64,000 nt of DNA from Mugil cephalus. Taxonomy: Eukaryota; Chordata; Actinopteri; Mugiliformes; Mugilidae. Made by a program: the position numbers and the translations under genes. Below are positions 11,316-24,700 of the stretch, piece after piece. The notes under the pieces were generated by a model. The model was given only the letters and a program-made list of their open reading frames with translations, was not told the DNA's origin and did no database searches. How positions within the stretch are numbered: position 1 is the first letter of the stretch; the number at the start of each line of letters is the position of its first letter. The stretch is taken from contig NC_061782.1 of the NCBI RefSeq assembly GCF_022458985.1, positions 13,843,672 through 13,907,671 of the forward strand, written 5' to 3'.

Positions 11316-14300
11316 GTGGTTCCAGAAAGTGGGTCGGTAAATGGCAAAGGCAAGGCACAGATGGATGACACCCACATGGCAGCAGAGGAGGACGAGGGGG
11401 AGGAAGGCCACATACCTCATACACAATCTCCCCCCATCACCCACTTATTCACCCACAACCTGGCCTCAGACCAAGGCGGACGGCCAGCACTTATTAAGCG
11501 AGAGCCTGGGCTGGAGCTGACCAGCAATGCACTTCAACAACACGTATGCTCTTCTGAGACTTTTAAGAATGGTTCGGCGGGCAACCTGACGAAACCTAAT
11601 GGTGCTAATATGAACAGTGTGTCACACTCTGATCTGAAGTCTGCTCATAAAAGGACTACAGTGACATCGGAGGCTCAGAGGACTATAATAGCTGCGATCC
11701 CTAAGGACTGCTCTGAGAACGGACCTAGTACTCCTCCGGATGACATGTCTGTTCCGCTGAAGAAGATCAAAGTGGAGGAGCCGTGGATGTGGATCACTGA
11801 ACAGACCACCACACAGCTGAGTGATGCAGATGAGGTGTGCGAAGACCCGCTGTCTACACTGGCGGCGGTTGTGTGTCTTTCTGTCACAGAGAGGAAGGGA
11901 CTGGAGGAGAAACTTTTCAGCTCGCGCTCTACCATCCTTCACACCATCAAAACAGAGCCACCAGATTTGCACTTTGTCAAAAAAGAGAAAGAGGATTTAA
12001 AGAATGACTTGTGTCAGAAAAGCACTCCTGTTAACCTGCAAAGGACTCCTCAACCCATAAAAAGTGAACCTCCTCCAAATGTCTTGATACCAAGTGTGCA
12101 GTCTTTGGCAGAGAGGAGAAATCTTAGTTTTGAACAGGCTATTGCTATTGAGGCCTTGACTCAACTGGCAGCTATACCTCAAAGCACCCCAGGGTCCATT
12201 AAAGCTGAAAGTAAGTGTGAACATCCCATTTCTACTCAACATTTCTCAACTTCCAACACAAATGCAGCCCTGCAAGAAGCTAAGCCTACAGCAGCTATCC
12301 GCTACAACAAAGTATCGGTAATCAGCTCACCACTACACCAGACGTCAGTCATACGCCCCCCTGTGGCCAGACAAGGGAATGTCATCCAGCGTTCCCAGGG
12401 TTTGAGTTCTAACACCAAACTGTCTCTGCAGGACCTCTTAGAGGCCAGCTCAGACAACGATAGAGCACCGTTCAGGAGGGCAGAGCAGGGCTATGGGACT
12501 CATGTCATCAAGTCAGAATGCAGCTATAAAGACACCAGTGACGTGAAGTTCGGTAAGGACCATGAGCGTTGGTTTGGAGGGGACGCAGACGGGGTTGTTG
12601 GTAAAGTGAGGAGAAACAGAGACGAAGAGGAAGTGGCGGCTCAGCTGGCAGACCTGGCCTTCATCATCCAGTCCAGACACAACCTGCTGACAGAGAACAA
12701 CCTTCCCAGAGGAACCCCTGTGTCAGCCATTAAATATAACTACAAATCCCAGCAGCCCCCCACTCCGAAAAAGGCCCTCCTAAAAAAACCAAAAGCTACG
12801 CCTTCCAAGCCAAGGAAGAAGAAAAGTGATGGATTACACGAGGGAGTCAACCGTAGGACCCCCCTCTCAAAACGCATGCCAAACGGAGAGACGCCGCACA
12901 AGAGCAGAGGCCAGAAGATTCTCCCACAGGGAAAGTCTGGACTTCATCACAAGAAGAACCTTTTCCTGCCTGAGGCTCAAATCGATCTGAAGAGATACTT
13001 GGCCGAGGCTGAAGAGGAGAGGAGGCAACTCATCCATCACAATGCAACCCTCTTAGGGCAGCAGACTCAGAACTACAACAAAAGCATCAACCACACTCCT
13101 GGTCAAGAAAACCAGCCATGGTCCCTTTCCAATGGTCCACTTCACCAACACAACCCATGCAACGGCTATGCTGCAGGACCAGAGGAGTGTGAAAGGCATT
13201 TGTTATCTCAGGTATCGCAGCCCTGTGGTGGCCTGCAGCACGGTGCTGATCCTTACACCAGCCCAGTCAAACCCGCTTTTCTCAGCCATACCACTGGGCA
13301 CCATGGTCTGGCTAACGGTTTCTCCGGGGGTCGTCAGTCCCCTCCTCCAAGCCAACAGGGTTACTACAAGCTGGAAAGGTCAGGACCCGTCACTGTCCTG
13401 TCCACGGCTACTGACGGTGCTCAGACCCACTCTGCAGAGTCGACTCCATCCAAGAACAGCGTCAACAGCTTCCTGGAGTCTCCTATGAGTTTTCTGGACA
13501 CCCCGACCAAGAACCTGCTTAATACGCCTTCCAAAAAACTGGCTGATCTTCCATCCTGTCAATGTGTGGGTGAGTTGGACCAGGAGAAAAGTGTGTAGCG
13601 TCTGCATTTGTGTCACCTCGGATATGTTCCACTTTGTAACTAGGTCTACCCTGAAAGTTTGCTTTCTAGTAAGACTGCAGTACTGAAACTCATTTTCTGT
13701 TTCCCCCTGTTTGATCCAAACACACACACAATGTTTCATAATTCAAAGGCCAGTTCAAGCGAAAGAAGGCTGCATTTCTCTGCCATATATGGAGGAGGCT
13801 TTGGGGGCCACGTTGACCCACGATGAAGCATTTGGTCTAGAAATGCAGACTTCCTTGTTGGTGACCCCTGAACGGAGATACGCACATTAGCTTTAATTTG
13901 TCTCCCTTATTAAGGAGTGTCAGAACTGTAGCCTCTGATCTGGTTACTGAGCTGTTTGAAGAGCAGCGCCACACGGTCAGCATTCAATTTTTGTGTTTTA
14001 TCCGCAGACCAAATCATTGAAAAGGAGGAAGGCCCTTACTACACTCACCTCGGGGCAGGACCCAGTGTAACTGCAGTGAGGGAGTTGATGGAGAACAGGT
14101 AGAGTAACTTAACTACAACCGGCGCTATTTACGCTGTGTGGGTGTGTGTAAACTAAATGCCTGTGAGTCAACTACAGGCTTTGTGGAATGGGGCGGGTCA
14201 CAGTCGCCCTGTCATTAAAAGGAAGCGTTGCTGAAAGAGCTCAGCCTGTCTCTCTAAACACACACACACACACACACACACACAGCATGCTCAAACAGGA

Positions 14301-17300
14301 AACCCCTAGAGCTGAGACGAGGGGCCTGTAAACCAAGATGACAGCTTGTTTGAAACAACTTGTGGTCTATCAGCGTCCATGTGACAGCCACTCTTAACCG
14401 AAAAATTCAAATTCAGCAGTTTTCAGTGGATAGAAATTATTTAATTCAGTACTCCTGCACCAGCGCCACTGGACAGTGTGAACTACTTGACAATGCACCA
14501 AGTCCATTTTTTATTGATTACAGCTGTGGCTGCAAATGTTTGTTAGTGTTTTTGTCAGCTTTAAATAATAATAAACTCCGTGAACTCTTGTATGTGTTTG
14601 TGTCTGCGTCACAGGTACGGTGCCAAAGGGAATGCAGTAAGAGTGGAAGTTGTTGTTTACACTGGGAAAGAAGGCAAGAGCTCCCAGGGGTGTCCAATAG
14701 CTAAATGGGTAAGTGGTTAGTGTTTGTGCTCATGCTTTCCAGAATGTCCTGAATGTGTCCACTGTGTGTTCTGAAGCTGGGCCCACCGCAGTATATTTAG
14801 GATCACAATCACAACAAACCTTTATTGAGATCGCATTTTGTCCAGATCGACGTTTACGTTTGCTTTGCTTCCAGTGAAAACGTAAATGGCCTAATTGGTA
14901 TTTGTATATGTATCGCACGAATATGAGATAATTAAAAGTGACTCACCGAGGTCGTTGTCGATTCGCTTGACGAGGACAGTTTAAGCTGCAGGTGCTTTCC
15001 CCCGTGCTCAGTTGTTTTCGGTGTCCATCACCAGCAGCCATGACTCGCTTCTGAAGTGCTGCGCAGGTTTCGTTTCTCGCCTCTTCGATTTTTGAATTTT
15101 GTCATATCTTTCGGGGGAGACTGCACTGTTTATTTGTAGGAAGGCATCATTCGTTTTTCCTGTCTCGATTTCAGTGTGTGCGCAACACCGACTTCTGGGT
15201 TTTTAGCCGGAAGACGAGTTCCCGTGACACAAAGTCTCATGAGAGCAATTTTTTATTGCGTTGTTTAAAGTCGATTTAGCGTAACTTCTTTAATGCTCTG
15301 TCATGTAAAAAGATCTAAAAGGAAAACTTGATCATTATGAGGAAGTTGTTTCAACTGCACTGACGATCACTAAAAATGGTTAGCAAAACATAGCCCTTGG
15401 TCTGGTGGCTCGGCTGATCACTGACAGTGGTTTGACCTCAGTGGGATATTTGTGATGTCGTTTAAAAAGACACTCTGCTGTATTTGTCCGTGTTGCGATG
15501 TTGTCGTTCATCTGTCAGTCATCTGCACACTTGTTTTCTGCGTGTACAAAAATCGTGTGACAGGTGATCCGGCGCGGCAGTGAAGAGGAGAAGCTGCTGT
15601 GTCTGGTCCGCCAGAGACCAGGGCACCACTGTGACACGGCCGTGTTGGTGATCCTCATCCTGGCGTGGGAGGGAATCCCTCGGACGGTGGCCGACCACCT
15701 CTACCAGGAGCTCACGGACACCCTCTTTAAATATGGCTCCCCGACCAGCCGCCGCTGTGCCCTCAACGAAGAGTGAGCACCTCTCCCTTTGTGTTTTCAC
15801 TGACTGTTCGTGCACCCTGTTTTTTTTGTTTTTTTGTTTGTTTTTTATTAATTCTCGTCCGTCCCCTCTTTCTATGCAGCCGCACATGTGCGTGCCAGGG
15901 TTTGGACCCGGACACCTGCGGAGCTTCTTTTTCCTTTGGCTGCTCCTGGAGTATGTACTTTAATGGCTGTAAGTTTGCCCGCAGCAAAGTGCCCCGCAAG
16001 TTTCGCCTGCTTGGAGACTACCGGGAGGAGGTGAGGGAGTGTGTTGGTTTATAGCGACAACGTCACCCAGCAGCTCAGTTTTCAAAATCCTAGAGAAAAT
16101 CATCTCCTACCGTCTCTCCTGTTGCTTTCTCCTGGTGTGATAGTTATGTTATTCAGTGTATGGTCAATGTTGCAATATTGTTGAATCAAATGATCTCATT
16201 TTGTTTGTAATCAAGTCAGACTCAGCTGATCTGATCTATTTTTTGCCTCTTAGCAGCTAATGTCAACAATCGCAGTCACTCGCATAAACCGTTGAAGCAA
16301 ATCACACTTTAAAACAAGACGTTTAAATCGATTGTGTTCGATCTGTTCCTTTTAGGAGGAGAAGATAGAGAACAACCTGCAAGGTCTCGCCTCTGAACTC
16401 GCACCTCTCTACCAACGACTGGCTCCTGAGGCTTTCCAAAACCAGGTAGGAAACATTGAACACCTTTGATAATCCTCAGCTGTCCCAGGCTATTATTTAT
16501 AGACCTGATATTATGTTGTAGTACAGCCTTTCTCCTCTAGATTTCTGTATTTTGCTTTTGATTAACCTATGTGAAGCTTTAAATTCGTAACCTTCTAGCC
16601 TGAGAATTTGAGCTTCTCGAGTACAAATGGACTTCTCTCGAGTCTTCAGCACCAGCCCAACTCTTCCTCTCTTTCCCCGCTCACAGGTGGAGCATGAGGC
16701 AGCAGGGGGGGATTGCCGGCTGGGCAGGAGGGAAGGACGTCCTTTCTCTGGGGTCACAGCCTGTGTGGATTTCTGTGCTCATGCCCACAAGGACACTAGC
16801 AACATGAATAACGGCAGCACTGTGGTAAGAGTGTGACACCGTTTTTTAGTCTTTTTTAGTTTTTGGTTTTCGGGTCAGTCTTTCCATATTGTTTGGCTCA
16901 AACAACTCGACTTTCGTCTTATCGTCCCCTTTCAGGTTTGCACTTTAACCAAGGAAGATAACCGAGCAGTGCGTAACATACCGGAAGATGAGCAGCTCCA
17001 CGTGCTGCCGCTGTACAAGATCTCTGAAAGGGATGAGTTCGGCCGGGTTGAGGGACAGTGGGCCAAGATGCAGAGTGGCGCTCTGCAAGTTCTGTCTTCC
17101 TTCCCCCGAGAGGTGAGTTGATGTTTGCTTACATATAATCGTGTTTTGTTTTGTTGCTGATTCGCATCTTTTGTTTACAAAAGATTTGTTTAGGTCTTCT
17201 GTGTGGTACTTTAGTGTCCCTCTGCTGGCAGTGAGAATATTACATTTTAGCATTTTTTGTAAGATGAGAAGAGGCAACAATCTCTAACTCCCTTCTCCTC

Positions 17301-19593
17301 TTTCAATTCTCTGAAATGTGGAAAAAGCCAGACTGTTGGTAATCCGGCATTGTCCTCTCAGCCAATTGCCAAGTTTCTTTTTTATCTGACCATCAGAAGC
17401 TTTTCTTGGATGCTTCCGAGGCTCCATTGTATTCTTTCTGACCAACACAAATCACATTTATAAATTTCCTTTCTCCGCTATATTTCTAGTTTCACTATTT
17501 GTTGTCTTAAACGCAGGAATGTTACCACAGAGAACATATTTAAAATACGTACTGATAAGCACTGATACACGTAAACAGTACGTTTACATGCACGTTAAAA
17601 AAACGAATTATTGCCTTAATTGGACTATAACAGGAGAACTTAAGTGCATGTAAACACGTTACTCCATTAAAATCAGAGTTCTCTTTATCCGATTGAGACA
17701 CCCAGATAATGCGATTGGAATCCATTTTTCTATGCCATGTATACAGCTTAATCGTAGTATTGATCAGGATAATGCATATGCACATGCTCCACAACCACTG
17801 CGCTGCCGTGTGACCCCGGAACAAAAACATCCAAGAAAGCCGATCGCAGAAGAAGAAGAAGAAGATAAACAACGCCGCTAGAAGAACCGTTTGAGGGAAA
17901 GCACGGATCTCACCTGCACCAGAAGTAGCGCGAACATTACATACTCGATTTAAAAATGTAGTATTGTCCATATGGTTGTTGTTTGAAATGCTGGTCTGCC
18001 GCATGAACGACTCTTGTTTATTATATCACGTGATAGGCCAACCGGAAATCGGGCCGTATTAATGTGGTATTAACCCGCCGAAAAGACATGTATCGCCACC
18101 TAGTGTGGAGGAGGAGAACAGTTATTTGATTTTCTCCGTTGCATGTAAACTGGGACATGAACTGTAGTGAGAAAGTTGAATTTCAAGCATAGCTCGATTA
18201 AGCTCTGCATGTAAACGCACTGACTGTGTGAACTCATTGGGCAGGGCCTTAAATGTTAGAGACATTTGTTTATGTGTCATTTTTCGCATTTTATTTTGTA
18301 GGTGCGTCTACTGGCTGAGCCGGTGAAGTCAGCCCGCAAGATAAGGCAAGAAGCTCGTCTGAAGGCTCAAGCCGAGAAGCTGGAGAAAAAGATGGGGCTG
18401 ACTCCTCTCACTCCGGGGAAAGTGAAAGCTGAAACCCCCAACAAAGGTTAGTACATTCACGTCTCTGCTCGAGTTGTTTTGAATGAGCTGAAGTCAGTTT
18501 TTATAAATTTTACAATTAAAATGTGTGTTTTTTGCAAACAGAGCCACAGGGCTTCTACGGCTCTTACAGGCTACCGCCCAGACCTGCCAGTGTTGGAAGG
18601 TACCTGCCGGAGAGCAACCAAGCTAGCACTTACAGACAGAGCACCAGCAGCTACCCCAGCCCGGGCCCAGGCATCATCCCGCAGATGGAGGTCCTCTCCC
18701 CCGGTCACCACGGCCTCCAGTTTGGACAGAACGGCTCAGCTCTTAGTTATAGGAGCGACATCATGAATGGCTACCCCCCAGCTCCTGGCGACCAGAGCGC
18801 TCCGTCAGAACGTATACCTCCAGATAACACCTTCACTGATTACCCCAGTCCTTTCAAAGCTGAGCCCAGTGAGGTGCACTGTTCTCCTCTGAGCAGACTC
18901 TCCTCTAGCGGGAGTGCTCCTCCTCCTCCTCCTTCCTCCTTCTCCCCCAGACCTACCTCCGAGGGCCTCTTCAGCAGGCTCAATGGACTCCACGGGGCCG
19001 CAGGAGACGTCGCGGGAGAGGTCAGAGGTCACGATCTCCCTTTGCTCACAGCTCTCCACCACCCCGCGCAGACTGCCCCTCCTGAACCAGAGGAAGTCAA
19101 ACAGGAAGAGGTGTGGTCAGACAGCGAGCACAACTTCCTGGACCACGACATAGGTGGCGTCGCCGTGGCACCGTCGCACGGCTCCATCCTGATCGAGTGC
19201 GCGCGTCGGGAGCTCCACGCCACCACCCCCATCCTCAGGCCGAATCGCAGCCACCCCACCCGCATCTCTCTGGTCTTCTACCAGCACAAGTCCCTGAACG
19301 AGCCCGGCCACGGGATGGCCATGTGGGACGCCAAAATGGCCAAGCGGGAACGGGATCGGGAGGAGGAGGCCGAGAGACTGAGGATGGAGGACGCCCTGGG
19401 CAAAGGTGTGGGCGGCGGCCCTGGCGGCGGAGGGGCGGAGGGAGAGGGGGAAACGGGCGAGGAGGCCGAGGGGACACGGAGGTTAATGAATGTCCCCACG
19501 CGTCAGGCGTGTACTCTCCCGAGGGACGGCGTCATCACCGCGTCCCCGTACGCCCTGACCCAAGTGACAGGACCTTACAATCGCTGGACTTAG
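11316..19593 (+). CDS. tet1: Methylcytosine dioxygenase TET1, last ten coding exons (N-terminus outside or unrecognised)
   Basis: Fe(II)/2-oxoglutarate enzyme that oxidises 5-methylcytosine to 5-hydroxymethylcytosine and beyond, in the nucleus. Exons: 11316-13569, 14008-14098, 14615-14708, 15564-15772, 15880-16030, 16356-16445, 16687-16824, 16936-17112, 18302-18446 and 18542-19593. Frames join without a break and give about 1466 residues. The large exon carries the TET1-type block [18 protein letters not shown] (12114-12180), a basic KPRKKK stretch and [11 protein letters not shown]. The catalytic part begins [15 protein letters not shown]. The Cys-rich region has RTCACQG and [18 protein letters not shown]. 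The iron-binding HxD is in FCAHAHKD, and the distal His is in VAVAPSHGS followed by [12 protein letters not shown]. The C-terminus is [16 protein letters not shown]. The linker before [11 protein letters not shown] is short. TET2 and TET3 fit less well in the large exon and C-terminus, and ccar1 lies nearby as in human. The CXXC exon is not in view. The TTG at 11301 is intronic, not a start. Confidence 0.94.
14258..14284 (+). repeat. (CA)n microsatellite in a tet1 intron
   Basis: About 13 CA units in the intron between the second and third coding exons listed for tet1. Confidence 0.9.
17576..18226. mobile_element. Non-autonomous DNA transposon with terminal inverted repeats, in a tet1 intron
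   Basis: The left end reads cagtacgtttacatgcacg. The reverse complement of the right end reads cagtcagtgcgtttacatgc, so the termini are inverted copies sharing cgtttacatgc. The core word catgtaaac also recurs inside, at about 17648-17657 and 18144-18150. The element is about 650 bp with no transposase frame, so it is MITE-like. A GAA run lies at about 17849-17863. The family was not assigned, and the target-site duplication is not obvious. It fills most of the 1.19 kb intron between 17113 and 18301. Confidence 0.6.
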
Positions 19594-21760
19594 TCGACAT
19601 GTTTTACACACAAACACACACAAACACACACAGAAAACTCCCACACCCTGTGCTTCTGCCTTACCTCAAGCAACTTCAAACTGCTACTCTCATTTTTATG
19701 TCATTTTCATTGTGCTTTTTCTAATATCTGTTCACTTTGTCCGTCCTCGTCCCTGCCTTCGAAGAGACGGGGAAGGACAAAGTGCGTCGGCTTTTTAACT
19801 GTGAGTCTCGGTGTCGGTTTTTATTGTAAAGAGAAGGTGCTTTGAAGCATTTTAAGACGTTTTTAAACTGGTTTTATATACAGGATTAAGAACAAAAAAA
19901 AAAAAAGATGTGATTATTTATTCTGATCATAACGATTTCTATTTAATTTCCGGTGTTACGCCTGTTTACTGCAAGATTTCTACGATATCCTGCATTATGT
20001 GTTGACGCTCAGAGTTTATTTTAGGACTTTACTTTGTATTTCAGCCAGTAGTTCTCTTTTCACGAGGCGAACCTCGATGGCTTTTACATCAGTGCCATTC
20101 TCACTGTATTCTCTCTTAAGCAGACATCACATAATGTAGGAAACAAGACTAATAGTGTGCATATATTAACTACATATTGTCACATGTAGCATTGTGCTTT
20201 TCCTTCTGCTGCCTCTGTCGGCGGCAGCTGAGGAAAGAAATTGACTTCTTTTGGTTTGTCGTTTTGTTTATTTTCTCTACATTTGGATGGTTTGTCTTTT
20301 ATTCACAGATATGTATGGCATATTAAGAAGCACTTTTTTTATTTTCCTAAACTTAACTTGAAAACGGTCCCAGTCCATAAGCCTAAATATGTTTGTACAG
20401 ACAGAGATATATATATGACAGTTTAGCACGAACCCCGCTTTTCTTTTTACAGTATTTCTGCGTTCCCGTTCTTTTGATTGCTAATGGATGTGCATATATG
20501 AAATTAGTGTAATGAGGAATCATGAAATGCAGCACCGGTTAAGTGCTTATCAATATTGACACTTATTTTCAGTTTCTGGAAAAGGAATACAAAAGTCTCT
20601 CATGGGGAACAAGGAATGATCATAGGAATTAAAAAGCTTACTGTGCGTTTTAATGGTGCTAATAAGATCGTTTTTTTTTTTTTTTTTACTTTTTTTTTAA
20701 ACAAAAAAAGAAACCACCGAGTGTCAGATATGTCCGCCGAATATTACCAGCACACACCCTGGATTTGAATACAAAACTGTGTTCGACACTGCTGAATAAC
20801 GGAACTGTATCTTCTGATACCTCCTCTATGCTCTTAACGTAAAACCACTTAAAACATCAGCTCCCACTCAGACGATTTGCCTAAGGTGATTTTCAGGTGC
20901 TCGACTTTGTTTACAGGGTCCGAATTAAGGGGCTGGCGTCAGCTCCTAGTGAATAATCAGGATTTTAACCCATGAAAGAGAAGCTCTTCATTTTTAGCAC
21001 AACCAACAGAGACCTTTCACTGATATTCACACTAACACTGACGGTGTACGTAACATTTCCTTTGGTGCTAACAGAGAACATGTCAAGGTACATGCATTGA
21101 CTTAACCTGGTTGTACACTTATATAACGGCGATGGCATGGTGCTTATGTTTTTCTTTTTCCTTTATTTTTTTTTTATATATAAACTCAGCACTCACTGAT
21201 GAGATGTATGATTCAAACACAAAGGTAGTTTTTGTCATTTCTCCGGCTCATTATTACAAAACGAGATGCATTAATTGTGATGTTTGTCGAGTACAAAGCA
21301 CGTTATTGTGCAGATGTCCACCTAGAGCTCAGATGTCTTCCACAGATAACCCAGCTTTCAAAAATCACAAACAAAAAGAAATGAATGTAAACTGTTTTTT
21401 AAATACTCAAATTACAAGTCGTCGATGTTGCTTTTTTTGATTTACTGCGGGCGACGTTCTCAGTCCTCACTGAACATTTTTGTACCAACAAGGAGTTAAC
21501 GAGCACCAGCATTCAAAAAAAAACAAAAAAAAAAACTTTTGTTAGTAGAAAATGTGTAAATATGTATGTGAACCACATTGTTTTTACTGTATTGTTAATG
21601 GTGTTTAGACAATGGGTGATCTTGCTTATTTTGAAACTGAATTACTGTACGTTGCTGAAAGTATATCCAGTTTAGACTTGAGAAGAGACTAAATTTAGCA
21701 TTCCTTTTATGGATGGCTGATCTCTTTTGGGATTGTGAAATAAAGTCATATTTATATTTT
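19594..21760 (+). other. tet1: tet1 3' untranslated region
   Basis: AT-rich and without a coding frame, this follows the TAG at 19591-19593. A canonical AATAAA lies at 21739-21744, which would give a 3'UTR of about 2.17 kb. A Pumilio-type word, tgtaaata, lies at about 21555-21562. Several A and T homopolymers occur, for example near 20671-20699 and 21515-21535. The true cleavage site needs transcript data. Confidence 0.7.
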
Positions 21761-21769
21761 GGACCTGAT

Positions 21770-24700
21770 CATGATTTCCTCTCCCTTTTTTTTCCAGCCT
21801 GGATTTCCCACAACTGCTGCATGACTCACTGCTCTGATATTTCAGTTTTCTGAACTTTGAGGCTTTGAGGGAGAAACACTGCTTGTTTTTGTGCAGATTT
21901 GGTTGTGTTTTGATGCTGAACTACAAACTACTACTTACTAGATATAATCATTTACATTAAATTGTAAGCATTAAGTTCTCACATGATTAAATCTGATCAC
22001 ACAAATCCCACTTATCTACAGCTAAACATGCACATATAGATGAAAATATATTATTAGCATTAGATTATCATTAGCATAATCAGTAATCCATGACTGACTC
22101 TGAGCTAAATGCATGAGTGTGTTTAACAATTAGACATCACTTGAAAAAAAAAACACTTTCTGGGGTACTTGAATAAATGCCCCTACTACTGATTCAGTCA
22201 CTCAAAGCACATGAATCAGACCTTAAACAGCTGATCAGCTCCTTAATCATCTTATCTTTCCACTCACTCACACTCAGCCCAAAACAGCAACTCCATCCCT
22301 GAGGAGTTGAGTGTCTGCTCTTCTCTCCTCTTCATGCAGCAAGTTATTCAGGTGGAAAACATCATGAGTCATGTTATCATTAATATCGGAAATGTTATTG
22401 CATCAGTCAGTCCATTTTCCCTCTGGCTGGTGAGCGTCACGTCCGCTACGATCCAGCTCACTAAAGCTTTTCTGGGGGCTTTAACGATCGAACAGGGATT
22501 TGTAAATACAGTCAGTTCGACATTGTGCAGCAGGTAGCTGTAGCTATTTGGTCAAATAATGATCCCCCTAAACAAACTAACTCGTTTTCTTGTCTCCGTC
22601 GCTGTCTGATTGGTTATTGAGGGTGCGCGTCAGAGCTTATCTGTGCGATCTTAATGCTCCACCGCGCTCATCTTAATCATGTTACTCTGTCAGATTACAT
22701 ACAGCTCTGTCATGAGGGTGGCAAGTCATAAGTAAAAGCAATCGTGACTTGCAGCGTCACTGAAACATTAAATAGACTTGGTGCTACTGGATTTGTTGTG
22801 CCCACACCATGATACACACACCACAAATGTGCCCACACCACAAATATAAAAAACTCTCACTGGTTACCTTTCAGAAACTCCCTTCTCCCTCTTTGCAGCT
22901 TCTGTGGGGTTGGCGATGTTCACGCCTCGATGTTTATCCTGCTTACCCCAGTGTTTTTCATGCCATCAGATGGAACGGGTGGAGATGGCAGTGAGTAGGA
23001 GGACAGAGCACATCCACTTACTCGTCCTGCACCCCAATTATCAAATGGGGTGCCGCTGTTTTGTTGGCACTGTTTCCATCTCATTAGTGTTGAGCAGCTT
23101 TACTGAAGTTGGTGTCCCCTGTGTGAAATTTTATTTATGGGTTCAGGAACCCATCTACAGTGGCTGGCAAAGATCCAGACGGCTCCCTCGGCATCCTCTC
23201 CGAGCTGTTTCCGAGGTGATGGCGATGTAGTTAGGGTTCCACTTAGGACCTCCAATTCTCCCGTTCTATCCACAGAGAACAGGTTTAGACAGTAAAGAAA
23301 CATTTCATCCTCACACTGGCTATTATTTCAGCTCTTCAGTCTGATACAAAACTGAGCCCTCAGTCAAGATCCCGGCTCTGCCCAGGTTTAGATCGGGACG
23401 TAATGAGACGTACAAGCTCGATTTGCAATCTGGAAACGAGGTGTGAGAGTGGGTAACTCAGGGTCAGTGAGTCTCATTACAGTAAAACCTTTCATGTCTA
23501 AGATTAGCCTGGTTCTGGATTAGCCTTCTCTGTAAGCCTAACAAAGTATCACATTCATTGTTTGTGTTTGTGTAAAGTTTAATTCAGTTAAACTGTAATC
23601 AAAATTAGAAACATAAACGACAAGTGTTACATTCCAGCAGAGAGTGACTTTTATCCACACCTTCATAAGGCGACCAAGTCCATGTTTCCCACCAAAGACA
23701 CTTCCACTGCCACTACAGGGCCAACGCGGGTGTAACGCCTTTCACGGATCGTGCAGTCATTCATTAACATCTCAGTTTTCTGCTCATAGTGAATTAAACT
23801 GCACTGTCACTGTGAAAAAGGAAGGGGCACTGGAGTCGTCTTCAAGACAGAATGCTGAAGTTAGGTTTTCAGAGAATGAAATGTGACAATTAACATTAGT
23901 CAGTGCCCCAGCGTCATGGACAATATGATGGAGATCCTTGTGACTTTCATCAGGCGACATCATCACATGTGGTCAAACAGCAGACCACATGTGACCAAGC
24001 TGCATATTTTGAGGCATGGTGTAAGATTTTCTGTATTCTTTATTTAGCGTGGCAGAAATGAAGCAGGAGGAATATGACAAGAGTGGCCAGTTTAAAAATC
24101 AAACATTTACTTGCCATTTAAGACTTCAGTTAATCAGCGTACGAAATAACAACGTAAAATTGCTTTCATATTTATTAATTTAGTCATATAGGGAAACACT
24201 GAGGGAGAATGCATTTAAAGCATCACATCGTGCCTTTTTAAGAGTGTAAGAGGAGTAGTTAAAACTTTATTTCTTATTTCCTATATTACCTATATTGGCA
24301 TAATAATCCCCCGTAGAATGGATATTAAGGACTTTTACACTACAGAAACTACAGCTAATAAATGGGCAACTAAAAAGAGCAACATTTTACCCACGGAGGC
24401 AGAGAGAACTTAGTGCACAGCGGCTCAAACTAACACAAGCAAATCTAAAAAATACTAATAATCAAGCAGATTAAGAAAACGTCTTTGTCAATTTGACATC
24501 ACCTACAGAAACACAACACACATAGCACAGAAGAAAATGGAAATGTTTCTAGGTGAGCAGTCATCATTCTGCAAATAAAAGTTTATTTATTTAGTCTATT
24601 AGTTATTATATCACTTATGTTTGCAATCAGAAATTTAAAAAAAGACAAACAAAAGAACCACTCACGTTTCAACTCTATATTTTAATTAAGTACATAATTA

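Noticed and set aside
13570..13598. tet1 ending at the TAG at 13596
   Set aside because: This is only read-through of the donor gtgagt at 13570. The spliced frame continues [16 protein letters not shown] into the catalytic domain.
11316..19593. Assignment as tet2 or tet3
   Set aside because: The [12 protein letters not shown] block, the [24 protein letters not shown] region, the [15 protein letters not shown] end and the nearby ccar1 fit TET1 better.
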